From Planctomycetaceae bacterium (GTDB lineage Bacteria; Planctomycetota; Planctomycetia; Pirellulales; Pirellulaceae): 64,000 nt of DNA. The translations under genes and the position numbers were made by a program. The notes beneath the pieces are model-generated. The model searched no databases. It was not told the origin of the DNA and saw only the letters and a list, made by a program, of their open reading frames with translations. Where the stretch lies: positions 1,178,001 to 1,242,000 of the forward strand of contig JACKHM010000001.1 in assembly GCA_020638995.1 (NCBI GenBank). Direction: 5' to 3'. Position 1 is the stretch's first letter. Every line of letters begins with the position of its first letter. This document shows positions 37,179 to 45,690 of this stretch, piece after piece.

Positions 37179-37805
37179 TTACGAAAGAAGCATTCCACGC
37201 AACACAATGTACATGAGAACGACCGCTAGTGTGATGAGGGCAATCCGCTGAATCCGCTGACACCAACGAACCATTGCGAACATGCCGATCACAAAAATAA
37301 TCGTCACACCGGCATCACCCCAATGGACCATCGGATACACAAAGCCCTGTGTTGAGAAGGGCCACAAGAGTTGCAGATGCCAATCCGAAAGTTCGGTCGT
37401 TCCCGAATAAACCAGATCGGCGGCGAGGTGACTCATCGTCGCAGCTATCGCCACAAGCATCCATGTCATCAATCGCAGCCGACTGCGTCCCGGGCGTGTC
37501 GCCACCGCTTTCGAGGGTGTCCGAAGTAAGCCGCAGAGCAGTCGCTCGCCGTAGCCCACCACGTCGAAGCGGTAATCGAAGCCGGCGAGTACACAAGCGA
37601 GGAGCACGCAGGTCAAAAAGCTGTGTCCCCACGCGCGATGTGCGTGGTCGAACAATTGCAGTCCGCCAACGATTGTCAGACCATCCCAATCGGGAGCCAC
37701 TGCCGCGAGACCGGCTAACGCCGCGATTCTCCACTGGTACTGTCGGTGCAAGCCCGCGGCCATCGCACCATTGATCCCGACCATGGCGTGTTCAAACGTG
37801 GTCAC
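37179..37805 (-). CDS. YdjM-like membrane-bound metal-dependent hydrolase
   Basis: Protein of 208 residues of the LexA-regulated YdjM family. The conserved cues are FEHAMVG (His and Asp/Gly region), LAAVAPDWD, HRAWGHSFL and a later SHLAADLVYSG, with five or six transmembrane helices between them. These His and Asp residues form the presumed metal site. Translation starts with GTG at 37805, with GAGG seven bases upstream. It follows the RNase gene by 12 bases. The enzymatic role of the family is not established. Confidence 0.85.
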   Translation of the reverse strand: MTTFEHAMVGINGAMAAGLHRQYQWRIAALAGLAAVAPDWDGLTIVGGLQLFDHAHRAWGHSFLTCVLLACVLAGFDYRFDVVGYGERLLCGLLRTPSKAVATRPGRSRLRLMTWMLVAIAATMSHLAADLVYSGTTELSDWHLQLLWPFSTQGFVYPMVHWGDAGVTIIFVIGMFAMVRWCQRIQRIALITLAVVLMYIVLRGMLLS

Positions 37806-37817
37806 GCGGAGACCTCA

Positions 37818-39218
37818 CTAACCAAGGTCGACGATTTGTTGAAACTCGGGAATTGAAACTTCCCAACCCTTCTCGTTGCGAATTCCTTCTGCCAAACTCA
37901 TCGCCGCCTCTTCCTCACCGTGTGTGAGAAAGATCTCCCGGGGTGCCTGCTTCAAGTGCTCGATCCAACGCAGTAGCGCGTCGCGGTCGGCATGTCCAGA
38001 GAATCCGTAGATTCGCGAGATTTGTGCTTTCGCTTCGTAGTTACGACCATGAATGCGAACTTCCTGTTTGCCGTCACTGATCAAGCGACCGAGTGTACCG
38101 TGAGCTTGATAGCCGACAAACAGAATGGTCGACTCCGGTCGTGATAGGTTGCGGCGCAGGTGATGCTTGATTCGGCCGCCCGTACACATTCCAGAAGTTG
38201 CCATGATAATACACGGCTCTTTCGTGTTGTTGATCGCAATCGATTGGGCTGTGGATCTTGCCAATTGTAAGCCCGGAAATTGAAGTGGCGAGCGGTTCGA
38301 GCCGATCAGTTCCCAGGCTTCCTCGTCGAAACACTCCCGGTACTGCCGAAAGATATTCGTTACATCCACGGCCATCGGACTGTCGAGAAAAACTTTCACA
38401 TCTGGAATGCGATCCGCATGTACGAGGCGGCTGATGTAGTACATCAGTTCCTGAGCGCGCTCGACCGCGAAGGTCGGAATCACAAGATTCCCGCCACGAC
38501 CAATCGTTTCATTGATCACATCGCACAGTTGTGTCTCGACATCGCCACGGTCTTCGTGGTTGCGGTCGCCGTAGGTCGACTCCATGACCACAAAGTCGGC
38601 AGACTCAAAGAAGCTCGGGTCGCGGATGAGTGGCTTGTCCGATTGACCGATGTCGCCCGAGAAAATCACTCGCCGCGTCACTCCGTTCTCGGTTACGGTC
38701 ACTTCCAACATAGCCGACCCGAGGATGTGTCCAGCATCGTGAAATACGACCGAGATGTCGTCGGTCACTCGCAAGACGGTCTCGTAGGGAACGCCGCTCA
38801 ACATCGGCAGCGTCTTGAGGACATCGTCTTCGCCATACAGCGCCTTCTCGGGATACTTGCTCTTGCGGCCCTCGCGTTCATGGCGTTTCTTTTTATAGGC
38901 CGCGTCCTCTTCTTGGATCTTGGCGGAATCTCGCAAGATTACTTCCGTCAGATCAACCGTCGGACGCGTGCAATAGATCGGGGCGTGAAACCCGTTAGCT
39001 ACCAACTTCGGAATAAGACCGCAGTGATCAAGATGCGCATGCGTGAGCAGCATGGCATCACATTCGGAAGGCGCAATCGAATTTGGCTCCCAGTTTCGTG
39101 ACAGGAATTCCCGTTCTTGGAACATGCCGCAGTCAATCATGACCTTCGATTCGGCGGTTTCCAGGCAGTAACGCGAACCGGTAACTTGGCGATTCGCCCC
39201 GAGAAAATGCAGCTTCAC
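37818..39218 (-). CDS. MBL-fold ribonuclease of the beta-CASP family
   Basis: Protein of 466 residues. Metallo-beta-lactamase motif H60-x-H62-x-D64-H65 (THAHLDHCG), then the phosphate-side residues (DAGHILGSAML, FSGDIGQSD). The beta-CASP insert is recognisable as VVMESTYGDRNHE, VIPTFAVERAQELMYYI, DSPMAVDVT and MATSGMCTGGRIKHHL, and the final motif FLTHGEEEAA. This matches CPSF/YSH1-like bacterial RNases of normal length. It is predicted to cleave RNA in the cytoplasm, in the same broad family as RNase J but without its C-terminal domain. It appears to lead a group with the YdjM-like and DUF983 genes. Confidence 0.94.
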   Translation of the reverse strand: MKLHFLGANRQVTGSRYCLETAESKVMIDCGMFQEREFLSRNWEPNSIAPSECDAMLLTHAHLDHCGLIPKLVANGFHAPIYCTRPTVDLTEVILRDSAKIQEEDAAYKKKRHEREGRKSKYPEKALYGEDDVLKTLPMLSGVPYETVLRVTDDISVVFHDAGHILGSAMLEVTVTENGVTRRVIFSGDIGQSDKPLIRDPSFFESADFVVMESTYGDRNHEDRGDVETQLCDVINETIGRGGNLVIPTFAVERAQELMYYISRLVHADRIPDVKVFLDSPMAVDVTNIFRQYRECFDEEAWELIGSNRSPLQFPGLQLARSTAQSIAINNTKEPCIIMATSGMCTGGRIKHHLRRNLSRPESTILFVGYQAHGTLGRLISDGKQEVRIHGRNYEAKAQISRIYGFSGHADRDALLRWIEHLKQAPREIFLTHGEEEAAMSLAEGIRNEKGWEVSIPEFQQIVDLG

Positions 39219-39297
39219 ACTCCGTCCTCCATGCGTTGACGTGATTAACCGCTGTAGTGTTAACGGGCATCGTCTTCGACGTCAACTTCGTCGCAAC

Positions 39298-39323
39298 AAA
39301 AAGGACCCGCCGAAGCCGGCCCT
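39298..39323 (-). terminator. Intrinsic terminator with UUCG tetraloop
   Basis: On the minus strand, AGGGCC-G-GC, a TTCG loop and GC-G-GGTCCT pair with one mismatch and one G-T pair, followed by TTTTT. The C(UUCG)G tetraloop is especially stable. It ends the PadR/HAAS transcript, 30 bases after the stop at 39353. Confidence 0.88.
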
Positions 39324-39352
39324 TCGAGTGTGCTAGTCGACTTCGCTTGAAA

Positions 39353-40615
39353 CTAGAAGAACCCGCCTCCACCGAATCCGGCGGGTGCTAGGTCCGTTCG
39401 CCTTCCGTTCGGATTTGACCAGAGTTGCTGCTCGGATGCATCTCGCAGCATTTGAAGAACCTCTTCGACTTTCCGGTGAGCACGCGGAGTGTGACGGATC
39501 ACAATCATGCCGTTAAATTCCCCGATCGTTGCCGGTCCTCCCATATCTTCCCAACTTTCTGGCAAAACAGAAGTGGTAATGATGCTCATCAACTGATCTT
39601 CGCGAGATTGCGGCGCCTGCGGCATGGGCATCATGCCACCACCACCCATTCCACCGCCGCCTCCCATTCCACCACCGCCAAATTGGGCGAGGATGAGCGG
39701 CGAACTACTGAAGGAACTGCTTTGGTCTTCGCCTGCATCAGCATCTATTCGCCGCTTTTTGTTGCGAACTTTTTCTTCCTGCGTAGACGGTTGCGTTGCC
39801 GCTGCATCCTCAATGAGCTGTTCTTCGACCAGCCCAACTCCGGCCGCTTGATACGATTCGACGTAGTCTTCCAGCAAATCACGGCAGTTATAGACTCGTA
39901 CTTCTGCCACACTTTCGGCATCTTCCTCCGTTGTAATCACGACCACGCCATCGCGGATGATGTAGGTCAGCTCTGCCGACTCCAGGATTAATTCAAGAAC
40001 CGTTTCGACAGACACCTGGGCCAGAGACATTGTGACCGGAAAGTCCACCGGAATTCCAAGGTCATCTAAGTACTTCTCCTTCACGTAGAACTGTAAGCCA
40101 GCCTCCCTGCCAAGCTCCAATAACAGGTCAGCGAAAGGTACATCGAGGTAGTCGACGTCAATCCGCTTTTTGAGATTGGCTTCCGTTTCCGAATTCGCAC
40201 TTTGTCGCGCCGGGGCAAACGCGGCGTTGTCCTTCCTCGCCCGATCGCTCTTCTCTGTTTGTGCGATCAGCTGTCTCGGGGCTGGCCCAGGGCGACCCTC
40301 CGGCCAGAAAGCCGTTGCCAGCAGCAAGACTGAAGAAATCCCTAGTGCGGCTCCAAAGGTCATACGCATCATTCGTCTCCTTCTCTGTTGTTGGAAGATC
40401 TGAACGAATTCGCTTGCCAAACCCGTCGCATCGCCAAACTCTTCGAGCGCCGTTTCGATCGCCTGCTGTCGCGAGATGCCTTGAGCAAGTAGCTCGTCGA
40501 GCCGCTCTTCGAGATGATCACGCAACTCGGTTGCAATTGCTTCACGCTGTACGGGACTAAGCCTCAAAAGTCCGCTGAGCAACGCGAGATATTGATCGAA
40601 TTCACTTTTCGACAT
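39353..40615 (-). CDS. HAAS-type regulator fused to an STN/secretin-like domain
   Basis: Protein of 420 residues from the ATG at 40615, five bases after the PadR stop. The N-terminal 90 residues are a HAAS domain (FDQYLALLSGLLRLSPVQREAIATELRDHLEER, GISRQQAIETALEEFGD), a module typically paired with PadR repressors. A transmembrane helix follows (MTFGAALGISSVLLLATAFW). Residues about 155-240 resemble an STN/secretin N-domain (VDYLDVPFADLLLELGREAGLQF, VSVETVLELILESAELTYIIRDGVVVI). A Gly/Met-rich stretch lies near 315-340 and a C-terminal beta-alpha part near 350-400 (GMIVIRHTPRAHRKVEEVLQML). The combination of a HAAS module with an STN-like module is unusual. It should sit in the inner membrane with its C-terminus outside. 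Confidence 0.82.
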   Translation of the reverse strand: MSKSEFDQYLALLSGLLRLSPVQREAIATELRDHLEERLDELLAQGISRQQAIETALEEFGDATGLASEFVQIFQQQRRRRMMRMTFGAALGISSVLLLATAFWPEGRPGPAPRQLIAQTEKSDRARKDNAAFAPARQSANSETEANLKKRIDVDYLDVPFADLLLELGREAGLQFYVKEKYLDDLGIPVDFPVTMSLAQVSVETVLELILESAELTYIIRDGVVVITTEEDAESVAEVRVYNCRDLLEDYVESYQAAGVGLVEEQLIEDAAATQPSTQEEKVRNKKRRIDADAGEDQSSSFSSSPLILAQFGGGGMGGGGGMGGGGMMPMPQAPQSREDQLMSIITTSVLPESWEDMGGPATIGEFNGMIVIRHTPRAHRKVEEVLQMLRDASEQQLWSNPNGRRTDLAPAGFGGGGFF

Positions 40616-40620
40616 GGCGT

Positions 40621-40977
40621 TTAAGCCGGATTGGGCAGCTTCGGCAGAACTGGCGTCAACAATTGGCCGATGCATTCGACATAGCGGTACCATTCCTGCG
40701 ATTGCGTTTGCAACCGCTTCTGGCCGGACTTTGTCAACTCGTACCACTTGCGACGCCGGCCCGTTGAGTCATCCCATTTGCATCGGATCAGCTTGTCCGC
40801 CTCCAATCGATGCAACAGCGGATACAACGTGCCTGCCTTCAGATCGACTCTCCCCTGACTCACGTCACGAATCTGCTTTTGAATCGAGTAGCCGTACTGC
40901 GGTTCGTCGGCCAATACCGACAACACCATTAAGTCGAGGCTACCTCGCAGCAAATCGCGTTGAAAACTATCGGACAT
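40621..40977 (-). CDS. PadR-family transcriptional regulator
   Basis: Protein of 118 residues from the ATG at 40977 (MSDSFQRDLLRGSLDLMVL). Winged-helix PadR features: LLRGSLDLMVLSVLADEPQYGYSIQKQI, DLKAGTLYPLLHRLEADKLI, RRKWYELTKSGQKRL. PadR repressors bind operators upstream of their own operon and are often relieved by a ligand. Its partner is the HAAS-type protein directly downstream, with which it is probably co-transcribed. The ABC transporter genes upstream on the same strand are a plausible additional target. Confidence 0.93.
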   Translation of the reverse strand: MSDSFQRDLLRGSLDLMVLSVLADEPQYGYSIQKQIRDVSQGRVDLKAGTLYPLLHRLEADKLIRCKWDDSTGRRRKWYELTKSGQKRLQTQSQEWYRYVECIGQLLTPVLPKLPNPA

Positions 40978-41085
40978 GACACTGGCTCGCGTGAGTAGAT
41001 GCCCCATGTATAGACGAGCTATATATCGATGTCAAGAGTTGACCGCGAGTCGAGGGCGTAACGCTGGGCACCAAGAGTTAGCGAA

Positions 41086-43275
41086 CTATCGCGACTGCTT
41101 TGATCTCGTGGCGAGCGAGATCAAGACGGCCCCAACGATAAGACCCACGGCAGCAGCGGCCAGCCATGTGGCCGGCAAATGCGATTGCTCGGCAACGCCC
41201 CAGCCTCGTGCCTGTAGATCATCTTGGTAGTAGGCAACCATCAGCAACAAGCCGTTGTGCGTGGCGTGCAACAACATGCCAGGCAATACGCTGGCCGTCC
41301 GATAACACACCCACCCCAATATCAATCCCATCAAAGTGCTCGGAAGAAAGCGTTCGGTTGACAAGGCACTCGTCGCGATAACGTGAAACGTGCCAAATAG
41401 CAACGCGGAGGCAAGGATCGCGGTGGCCGGACGAGTCGACTTTTGCAACGCCCCCATCAGATAGCCGCGAAAGTAAAACTCTTCGCACACGGCGGGCGTG
41501 ATGGCAAGCGAAAGAAGAATCACCACAGGCGAAAGATCCCGCCAGGCGTTAAGCAGCGACTTTACAGATTCCAACTGCTCCGGGGCGATCCCGCCAAGTC
41601 CAATCACTTCGTTGAACAGAAACACTTCATGAGCGAAGGGCCAAGCAGACACACCCAACACCACCGCGCCAACAAATGCGACGACTCCGGTAACACGCAA
41701 TTGAAATCCCGTCGTAAAGCTGACTCTTTGAAAGATTGCCGCCAACAAAGGAACTCCAGCAAACAGCAAAGCGGTGACAACCGCTGATGCGGCGAGTCGG
41801 ACTCCGATGCTTGCCCCCGGTAGTCGATGCAACAAATTACCTAGCAAGAAGTAGATCGGAAACAATGCGGCGAGGCAGAACATGGCCCCCGGCAACGTCG
41901 CCGTATCGCGTCTTTCCTTCGAGCGATGCATTAGGTCTTCCCACGTCGCTTGGCTTCCGTACAGAATCGCGTCTGTACCGAAGATGCGAGCTGCAAGGCC
42001 AATCGCCGCGAACGCGTACAGCGCCGTCGAAAGTATGGCAGCCGTCGCAAGTGTTGATTCCACTTCGCCTTCAAAAATGTCACGAGCTAACAAGACGATA
42101 TTGACCAGCGGCGTAACCGCCAGCAATCCGTTGAACTCCAAGTCGGGCATCAAACTCATCATTCCGGGCGCTAGAGAAAGCAGCATTAAGGGTATCAAAT
42201 ACGCCTGTGCTTCTTTGAAGCTGCGAGCGAAACTAGTCACCGCCAGTAGTATCGCGGAGAAGAATGCCGCGAACAGGATCAGCAATGCGAACACTTCAGC
42301 AACCAGATCGACCGTGAGACCGCCCGAGCCAAAAACGGTAGCTCCCAAGCCCGTTGCGACCAGGGTTACCGTCATCGCAACAAGATTCGCGGTCGCAGTA
42401 AAAAGTGCAACTACGAGCACGGCGACATACTTGGCGACCAGTAGGCCGAGTCGTGGCACAGGCGCTGCCATCAGTGTCTCAAGCGTTCCCCGCTCGCGTT
42501 CGCCGGCCGTCAGGTCGATCGCTGGGTAAACAGCGCCCGTAATCGTCATCAAGATCAGTATCAAAGGCACAAGCGTGGTCAGCGAAAATGCGGCTGCACC
42601 ACCGGAACCAGCGACCGGTTCTAGTTCAACATTGGTCGGCAGCTTCACCTTCAGAATTTCTTTCGTGTAACTATCATTGATGGCGTTCAACCGCTTGGTG
42701 ATATATTCCGCCGCCACTTTGCTCAGCGCTGACTCCTCGCGATAGAGCACTTGGCATTTAAGCTGCCGAGCGGATCCGTGTGATTGTTCCAATTCCTCGC
42801 CTTCGAGCAGCAGCACTCCAACATCGAGAGCCCCACTCGCTACGCCTTTCCGTAACTCATCGCCGTACAGCCAGCGAATTTTGGGTTCTGCGTTGAGATT
42901 CGGTGGCGAATTCACCGCCGTTCCACTCGACGCGTCTCCGGCCGACATCGTCGATCGAAGGATATCTTCGCCAGTATGAAGGAACCGAGTGAGCTTTAGC
43001 GCTGCGCGTTCCGACTCGACTCCGACAAGACATTCTACTTGCGACAGTGACGACAATGACGATAGAGCAAACTTTTGAAACGCCATGCTTAGCAGCGGAT
43101 AGACGAGCAACGGCATAAATACCAACGTGACGATCGTCCTTCGATCACGCAAAATCTCTCGCAACTCCTTCACACACAGTCGCACTAACCTCGACCTCGC
43201 AGAGGTGCGCCGCGGCGCCTTATCAGTCGACGCCGAGACCTGCTCTTCGGGAGTTTGATCGAGATCTGCGGACAT
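41086..43275 (-). CDS. ABC-2 permease fused to a CPBP membrane protease
   Basis: Protein of 729 residues. The N-terminal ~400 residues are a NatB-type ABC-2 permease with a first membrane helix near 35, a large extracytoplasmic part and a set of helices from about 220 (TTLVPLILILMTITGAVYPAIDLTAGERERGTLETLMAAPV). The C-terminal third is a CPBP (CAAX/bacteriocin-processing) intramembrane protease with E598-E599 (EEFYFRGYL), H631 (GTFHV) and HATHN near 668. Natural ABC-permease/CPBP fusions are known in planctomycetes and relatives. The ATPase gene lies 33 bases upstream, forming one export system; substrate unknown. Confidence 0.92.
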   Translation of the reverse strand: MSADLDQTPEEQVSASTDKAPRRTSARSRLVRLCVKELREILRDRRTIVTLVFMPLLVYPLLSMAFQKFALSSLSSLSQVECLVGVESERAALKLTRFLHTGEDILRSTMSAGDASSGTAVNSPPNLNAEPKIRWLYGDELRKGVASGALDVGVLLLEGEELEQSHGSARQLKCQVLYREESALSKVAAEYITKRLNAINDSYTKEILKVKLPTNVELEPVAGSGGAAAFSLTTLVPLILILMTITGAVYPAIDLTAGERERGTLETLMAAPVPRLGLLVAKYVAVLVVALFTATANLVAMTVTLVATGLGATVFGSGGLTVDLVAEVFALLILFAAFFSAILLAVTSFARSFKEAQAYLIPLMLLSLAPGMMSLMPDLEFNGLLAVTPLVNIVLLARDIFEGEVESTLATAAILSTALYAFAAIGLAARIFGTDAILYGSQATWEDLMHRSKERRDTATLPGAMFCLAALFPIYFLLGNLLHRLPGASIGVRLAASAVVTALLFAGVPLLAAIFQRVSFTTGFQLRVTGVVAFVGAVVLGVSAWPFAHEVFLFNEVIGLGGIAPEQLESVKSLLNAWRDLSPVVILLSLAITPAVCEEFYFRGYLMGALQKSTRPATAILASALLFGTFHVIATSALSTERFLPSTLMGLILGWVCYRTASVLPGMLLHATHNGLLLMVAYYQDDLQARGWGVAEQSHLPATWLAAAAVGLIVGAVLISLATRSKQSR

Positions 43276-43308
43276 GCTTGAGCGACGCTCCGAATCGCTA
43301 CTTGATTG

Positions 43309-44061
43309 TTAGGTTGTACTTGCAGCCGACTCTTGCCGGTCCAAGAATCCAAGGAACATGTCGACAAGCGTCTCGCACCCCGTGGATGCCTGTAATTCAC
43401 CGATCGTGCCTTCACGCCACAATCGCCCGGCGTGCAACAGGCCAAACCGATCGCATAGCCGCTGCGCTTCGTCCAAGTGGTGCGTACATACGATGACCGC
43501 CTTGTCCCTGTCACGAAGATGAGCGATGTAATCGAAGACAACTTTGCTGCCAATTACATCCAGGCCACGGGTCGGTTCGTCGAGCAACATCACCGGTGGA
43601 TCATGGATCAAGCCCCGCGCTAGAATCACACGTTGTTTCTGCCCCGTGCTCAAACTAGCACACCGCCGCGAGAGAAGCGGCGTAAGCCCAAATGTGTCCG
43701 CGAGATGCTTCAAACGCTCGACGGCAACGCTATGCGGCACCCCATAAAGGTCCGCGAAGAAGAGCAGCATCTCGCGAACGCTGAGCCAAGGGTAAACGCC
43801 ATCGCTGGCCGAAACGAGGCCGAGACGTGACTTGACGGCATCGGGTTCAGTGGAGCTGCGATATCCGCCAACTTCTGCGTAGCCGCTATCCGCTTTGAGC
43901 AAACCAACAATCATCCGCACGGTGGTCGTTTTCCCGGCTCCATTCGGCCCGAGCAGACCGTACACTTCACCGGGCGCAACCGAGAAAGAGAGTTTGTCGA
44001 CCGCCGTGATCTCTTCACCGCCAACACGAAACCGCTTCAACAATTCGTGAACGACGATCAT
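43309..44061 (-). CDS. ABC transporter ATP-binding protein (NatA-like)
   Basis: Protein of 250 residues. Walker A GPNGAGKTT at residues 38-46, the Q-loop region, signature SLSTGQKQR, Walker B VMLLDEPTRGLD and the switch His in VCTHHLDEAQ are all present, so it should be active. The sequence is closest in pattern to the NatA/CcmA branch that serves ABC-2 permeases. It is upstream of the permease-protease fusion and the start of the probable transporter operon. Cytoplasmic, bound to the permease. Confidence 0.95.
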   Translation of the reverse strand: MIVVHELLKRFRVGGEEITAVDKLSFSVAPGEVYGLLGPNGAGKTTTVRMIVGLLKADSGYAEVGGYRSSTEPDAVKSRLGLVSASDGVYPWLSVREMLLFFADLYGVPHSVAVERLKHLADTFGLTPLLSRRCASLSTGQKQRVILARGLIHDPPVMLLDEPTRGLDVIGSKVVFDYIAHLRDRDKAVIVCTHHLDEAQRLCDRFGLLHAGRLWREGTIGELQASTGCETLVDMFLGFLDRQESAASTT

Positions 44062-44175
44062 GAATGCGGGCGCCGGAGGAGCAAAGACAGGAGACTAGCT
44101 ATCATCGTAAGAACGCAAACAGAATGCGTGAACCACCTGTACGACTGGTCGCGTGAATTAGTTCGCCTATGTTCC

Positions 44176-44697
44176 TTATGGCGCCGGCAGGTCCGGCTCT
44201 TTTGCGACAGCTTTCTCGATCAAGCCAAACAGATGTCCACCGGCTTTGCCATGCGACCAGGTTCCCGCGTATTTCTGGTTGTCGATCACGACTCGGGAAC
44301 TGAACGTCCCCATCCCAGGAATCGTAAAATCGGTCAGTGTGATAACTGGCGTGTCGCCCGCCCATTTCACCTCTAATGGCAACGGCACCGTGAGATCACG
44401 TTCGCCGTACTTGATGCGTGCATTGAACAACCACAAGTCCCCATCGGGCAACTTCGTCACGCTGTTGATCGTGTATTCTTCTTTCGGCATCGGGCCATCG
44501 TCTTTGCCGAGGATCGTGAATCGACCCACTAGTTTTACACCCGACATCATTTTCTCAAATCTTTCATGCAGCTTTCCTCTACTGACGGTTTGCGAGTACG
44601 GCTGCGAATTCTCTTGAGGCTTTGGATCTTCGCCAAGACAAAAGTTACCAAGAAGCGTTACGCAAAGTGTTATGAGAAAGATGCGTGCCGGTTTCAT
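44176..44697 (-). CDS. Secreted hypothetical protein
   Basis: Protein of 173 residues from the ATG at 44697, which gives a signal peptide (RIFLITLCVTLLGNFCLG). The mature part is a beta-rich domain: FEKMMSGVKLVGRFTILG, EEYTINSVTKLPDGDLWLFNARIKYG, LTVPLPLEVKWAGDTPVITLTDFTIPGMG, then VVIDNQKYAGTWSHGKAGGHLFGLIE. I recall similar short proteins across planctomycetes, without a named family. Lipocalin-like strand alternation is possible. No operon partner is evident; upstream lies a short AT-richer gap. Confidence 0.8.
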   Translation of the reverse strand: MKPARIFLITLCVTLLGNFCLGEDPKPQENSQPYSQTVSRGKLHERFEKMMSGVKLVGRFTILGKDDGPMPKEEYTINSVTKLPDGDLWLFNARIKYGERDLTVPLPLEVKWAGDTPVITLTDFTIPGMGTFSSRVVIDNQKYAGTWSHGKAGGHLFGLIEKAVAKEPDLPAP

Positions 44698-44789
44698 CAG
44701 CTTGTTCCTTACTAATGGCGTGTGCGGCAAAGGTGATCGGCTGATTATAGCGTCAATTCACCTTGTAGCCGAGTAAGCACATCCTTGTT

Positions 44790-45569
44790 TCAGGCGACTT
44801 CCGGCTTCAGGTACACCGCGTCGCCGCCTCGCGCCAAATGAAGTTCATACAGTTGCAAGATGAGATGCCCTTGCATCAGCATCACCACCGCCATCGTGAA
44901 ATAGATGCCAACACAAAGCATCGCCATTCCGATTAGCGCCGCGAGCATCCCCGCGACCATCGAAAACAGCGCGCAGAGTATCATCTCCTTCCAGGTGTTG
45001 CGAATAAACTGCTTCGCGAACCCAAAGTCGAAGGCCGCCCCAAAATCCTGCATGAGACCTGCCCTTAACATGAAGGGTACGCTGATCATGTTGATCGCAA
45101 TCCCGATTGCCAACATTGCTACAAACAGAATTGGAACGACCACGATCAGTGCAACGGCGGCTCCGTCATCGCCGCCCGCAGCGCCCGCGCCGCCGACGAG
45201 CACTGCGAACACTACGGCCAGCCCAGCGATGATTGGCAGCATCGCTAACCCGACGACGAGCCCTACGAGAAAGATCCAAAAGCCGCGAACCAGATAATCC
45301 ATCAACTTGTTAAAGTCAAAATCGGGATACTGAGCGTTGGGGCGACGATGGAGCGCTTCGATGATTCCGAATTGATAGCCCACACAAACAAGCTGCCCAA
45401 GAACCGGAATGATGCCAGTCGAGAGGATGCAAACCCCGACGAGCAACACATTCGTCACCCAATTTGGATTCTCGAACACGTAATGAATCGACCGCATGTA
45501 CTCCATTTTGCCGGACGGCATCGGCGGCTTGACGGAAGTGGACTCATACGGATTCGAGGCATCGGACAT
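44790..45569 (-). CDS. DUF4013 membrane protein
   Basis: Protein of 259 residues. The ATG at 45569 is preferred over a GTG one codon earlier because GAGGAG lies seven bases upstream. DUF4013 features: a short polar N-terminus, MRSIHYVFENPNWVTNVL, GQLVCVGYQFGIIEALHRR and FDFNKLMDYLVRGFWIFLVGLVVG, and then about five membrane helices rich in Gly, Ala and Val. The C-terminal LILQLYELHLARGG is also family-like. Function unknown; inner membrane. It appears monocistronic. Confidence 0.88.
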   Translation of the reverse strand: MSDASNPYESTSVKPPMPSGKMEYMRSIHYVFENPNWVTNVLLVGVCILSTGIIPVLGQLVCVGYQFGIIEALHRRPNAQYPDFDFNKLMDYLVRGFWIFLVGLVVGLAMLPIIAGLAVVFAVLVGGAGAAGGDDGAAVALIVVVPILFVAMLAIGIAINMISVPFMLRAGLMQDFGAAFDFGFAKQFIRNTWKEMILCALFSMVAGMLAALIGMAMLCVGIYFTMAVVMLMQGHLILQLYELHLARGGDAVYLKPEVA

Positions 45570-45690
45570 CACACAGCTCCTCTAGGTATATTTACCGTGA
45601 GCGATTCCATGGCTTCACAGATTGAGTTTCCGAGATCGCGGTTCCTACGTATTCGCCAGAATAACGGTTTTCTTGGCCCGTGGCCAAAAA

